Below are positions 6,058-6,550 of a stretch of 6,550 bases of DNA, in pieces. The stretch is taken from positions 1,607 to 8,156 of the forward strand of contig DGKN01000129.1 in assembly GCA_002387005.1 (NCBI GenBank). Direction: 5' to 3'. The notes beneath the pieces are model-generated. The model did no database searches. It was not told the DNA's origin and was given only the letters and a program-made list of their open reading frames with translations. Source of the stretch: Propionibacteriaceae bacterium UBA4569. Lineage in GTDB: Bacteria > Actinomycetota > Actinomycetes > Propionibacteriales > Propionibacteriaceae. A program made the translations under genes and the position numbers. Positions within the stretch are counted from its first letter, which is position 1. The number at the start of each line of letters is the position of its first letter.

Positions 6058-6550
6058 CGTGCCTCCTGGTAGTCGGCCGCTGCCTGCACAGGAGTCTGGG
6101 GGCAGGGCGCCTCCAGCACGGGGCACTGCGCGGGGTCGGCGCTCGCGACCCGCATCGGGTCGAGCGAGAACAGGCTGCGCAGCGCGGCTGTGTAGTCCAC
6201 CGGGGAATCCTCGGCGGCGAACTCGCGCACGCGGACGGTGGGCTGGTGGATCAGCTTCTCGGCCACCCGGTGCAGGGCGTGGGCGACCTCGGCGCGAGTC
6301 TGGTCGTCGGCCGCGGGCAGGCGACGGTCGATGCGGGCCAACTCGTCGGCAACCACCTGCTGGGCCATCTTGCGCAATGCCACCACGGTCGGGGTGACCG
6401 CCTCGGCGCGCTGCTTCGCCAGGAAGATCGAGACCTCGACGTCGACCAGCGACCGGGCCACGGCCTGGTCGCCCAGGTCGTCGTCCCCGGCCTCCGCGAG
6501 GGCGGCGAGGTTGATGAGTTCGACGTCGCGGGTGACGACGTCGGGGTTGA
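6054..6550 (-). CDS. hemA: Glutamyl-tRNA reductase HemA, C-terminal part (5' end outside window)
   Basis: The frame is open to the window edge (first full codon at 6548) and stops at 6056-6054, giving 164 residues. HemA reduces glutamate on tRNA-Glu to glutamate-1-semialdehyde with NADPH, the first committed step of the C5 route, and hands it to HemL. The visible part is the end of the NADP-binding region (NPDVVTRDVELINLAAL) followed by the helical dimerisation domain. That domain includes DVEVSIFLAKQRAEAVTP, VVALRKMAQQVVADELARI and KLIHQPTVRVREFA, all typical of GluTR C-termini. After LRSLFSLDP there is a tail of about 33 residues with two cysteines that looks unconserved. The catalytic cysteine and tRNA-binding part are outside the window. 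It overlaps hemC by four bases. The apparent GTG start at 6461 is internal. Confidence 0.95.
   Translation of the reverse strand, partial: NPDVVTRDVELINLAALAEAGDDDLGDQAVARSLVDVEVSIFLAKQRAEAVTPTVVALRKMAQQVVADELARIDRRLPAADDQTRAEVAHALHRVAEKLIHQPTVRVREFAAEDSPVDYTAALRSLFSLDPMRVASADPAQCPVLEAPCPQTPVQAAADYQEAR
6062..6067 (-). promoter_or_regulatory. Strong ribosome binding site for hemC, inside the end of hemA
   Basis: AGGAGG on the minus strand ends four bases before the hemC ATG at 6057-6055. It fixes the hemC start and lies inside hemA. The two genes share ATGA (6057-6054), the usual arrangement for coupled translation. Confidence 0.8.

Noticed and set aside
6058..6126. Longer hemC start at 6126
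   Set aside because: The added 23 residues overlap hemA and are not HemC-like. AGGAGG directly upstream of 6057 fixes the start.
1..6550. CRISPR arrays, tRNA or rRNA genes, toxin-antitoxin or defence genes
   Set aside because: I saw no regularly spaced repeats, no tRNA-like cloverleaf sequence and no unexplained coding region large enough to hold such a system.

Overview
The window is best read as two unrelated bacterial sequences joined inside one gene. Positions 1 to about 1408 look like an enterobacterium of the Erwinia/Pantoea type. They hold the 3' end of fhuB, a palindromic intergenic element, a terminator and the 3' part of hemL, in the convergent fhuB/hemL arrangement known from E. 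coli and relatives. From about 1431 to 6550 the sequence looks like a high-GC actinobacterium. It holds the 5' part of hemL, then hemB, a cobA-hemD fusion gene, hemC and the 3' end of hemA, all on the minus strand. A hand count gives 94/180 G+C at 901-1080 and 130/180 at 1501-1680, so base composition changes inside hemL along with the protein's affinity.

Layout in plus coordinates: fhuB 3' end (1-606, +); intergenic DNA with a ~100 bp inverted-repeat element (671-770) and a bidirectional terminator (816-839); chimeric hemL (859-2181, -) with its junction within about 1405-1436; hemB (2266-3249, -); a 236-base gap with no gene I can recognise; cobA-hemD fusion (3486-5111, -); hemC (5104-6057, -); hemA, C-terminal part only (6054-6550, -). 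Transcription on the actinobacterial side runs hemA > hemC > cobA-hemD > hemB > hemL. Overlapping stop and start codons link the first three genes (ATGA for hemA/hemC, an 8-base overlap for hemC/hemD).

The minus-strand genes form the C5 tetrapyrrole pathway. HemA reduces glutamyl-tRNA to glutamate-1-semialdehyde, HemL converts that to 5-aminolevulinate, HemB makes porphobilinogen, HemC makes hydroxymethylbilane and HemD closes it to uroporphyrinogen III. The N-terminal CobA-like domain of the HemD protein would draw uroporphyrinogen III towards precorrin-2 (sirohaem/cobalamin) if active, but its motifs are degenerate. FhuB is a ferric-hydroxamate permease, and its closeness to the haem genes here probably reflects only the join.

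I found no previously undescribed system. The most notable object is the in-frame cross-phylum hemL chimera. The join falls in the family's most conserved motif and no mobile element is present, so an assembly or amplification chimera is more likely than a natural recombinant.
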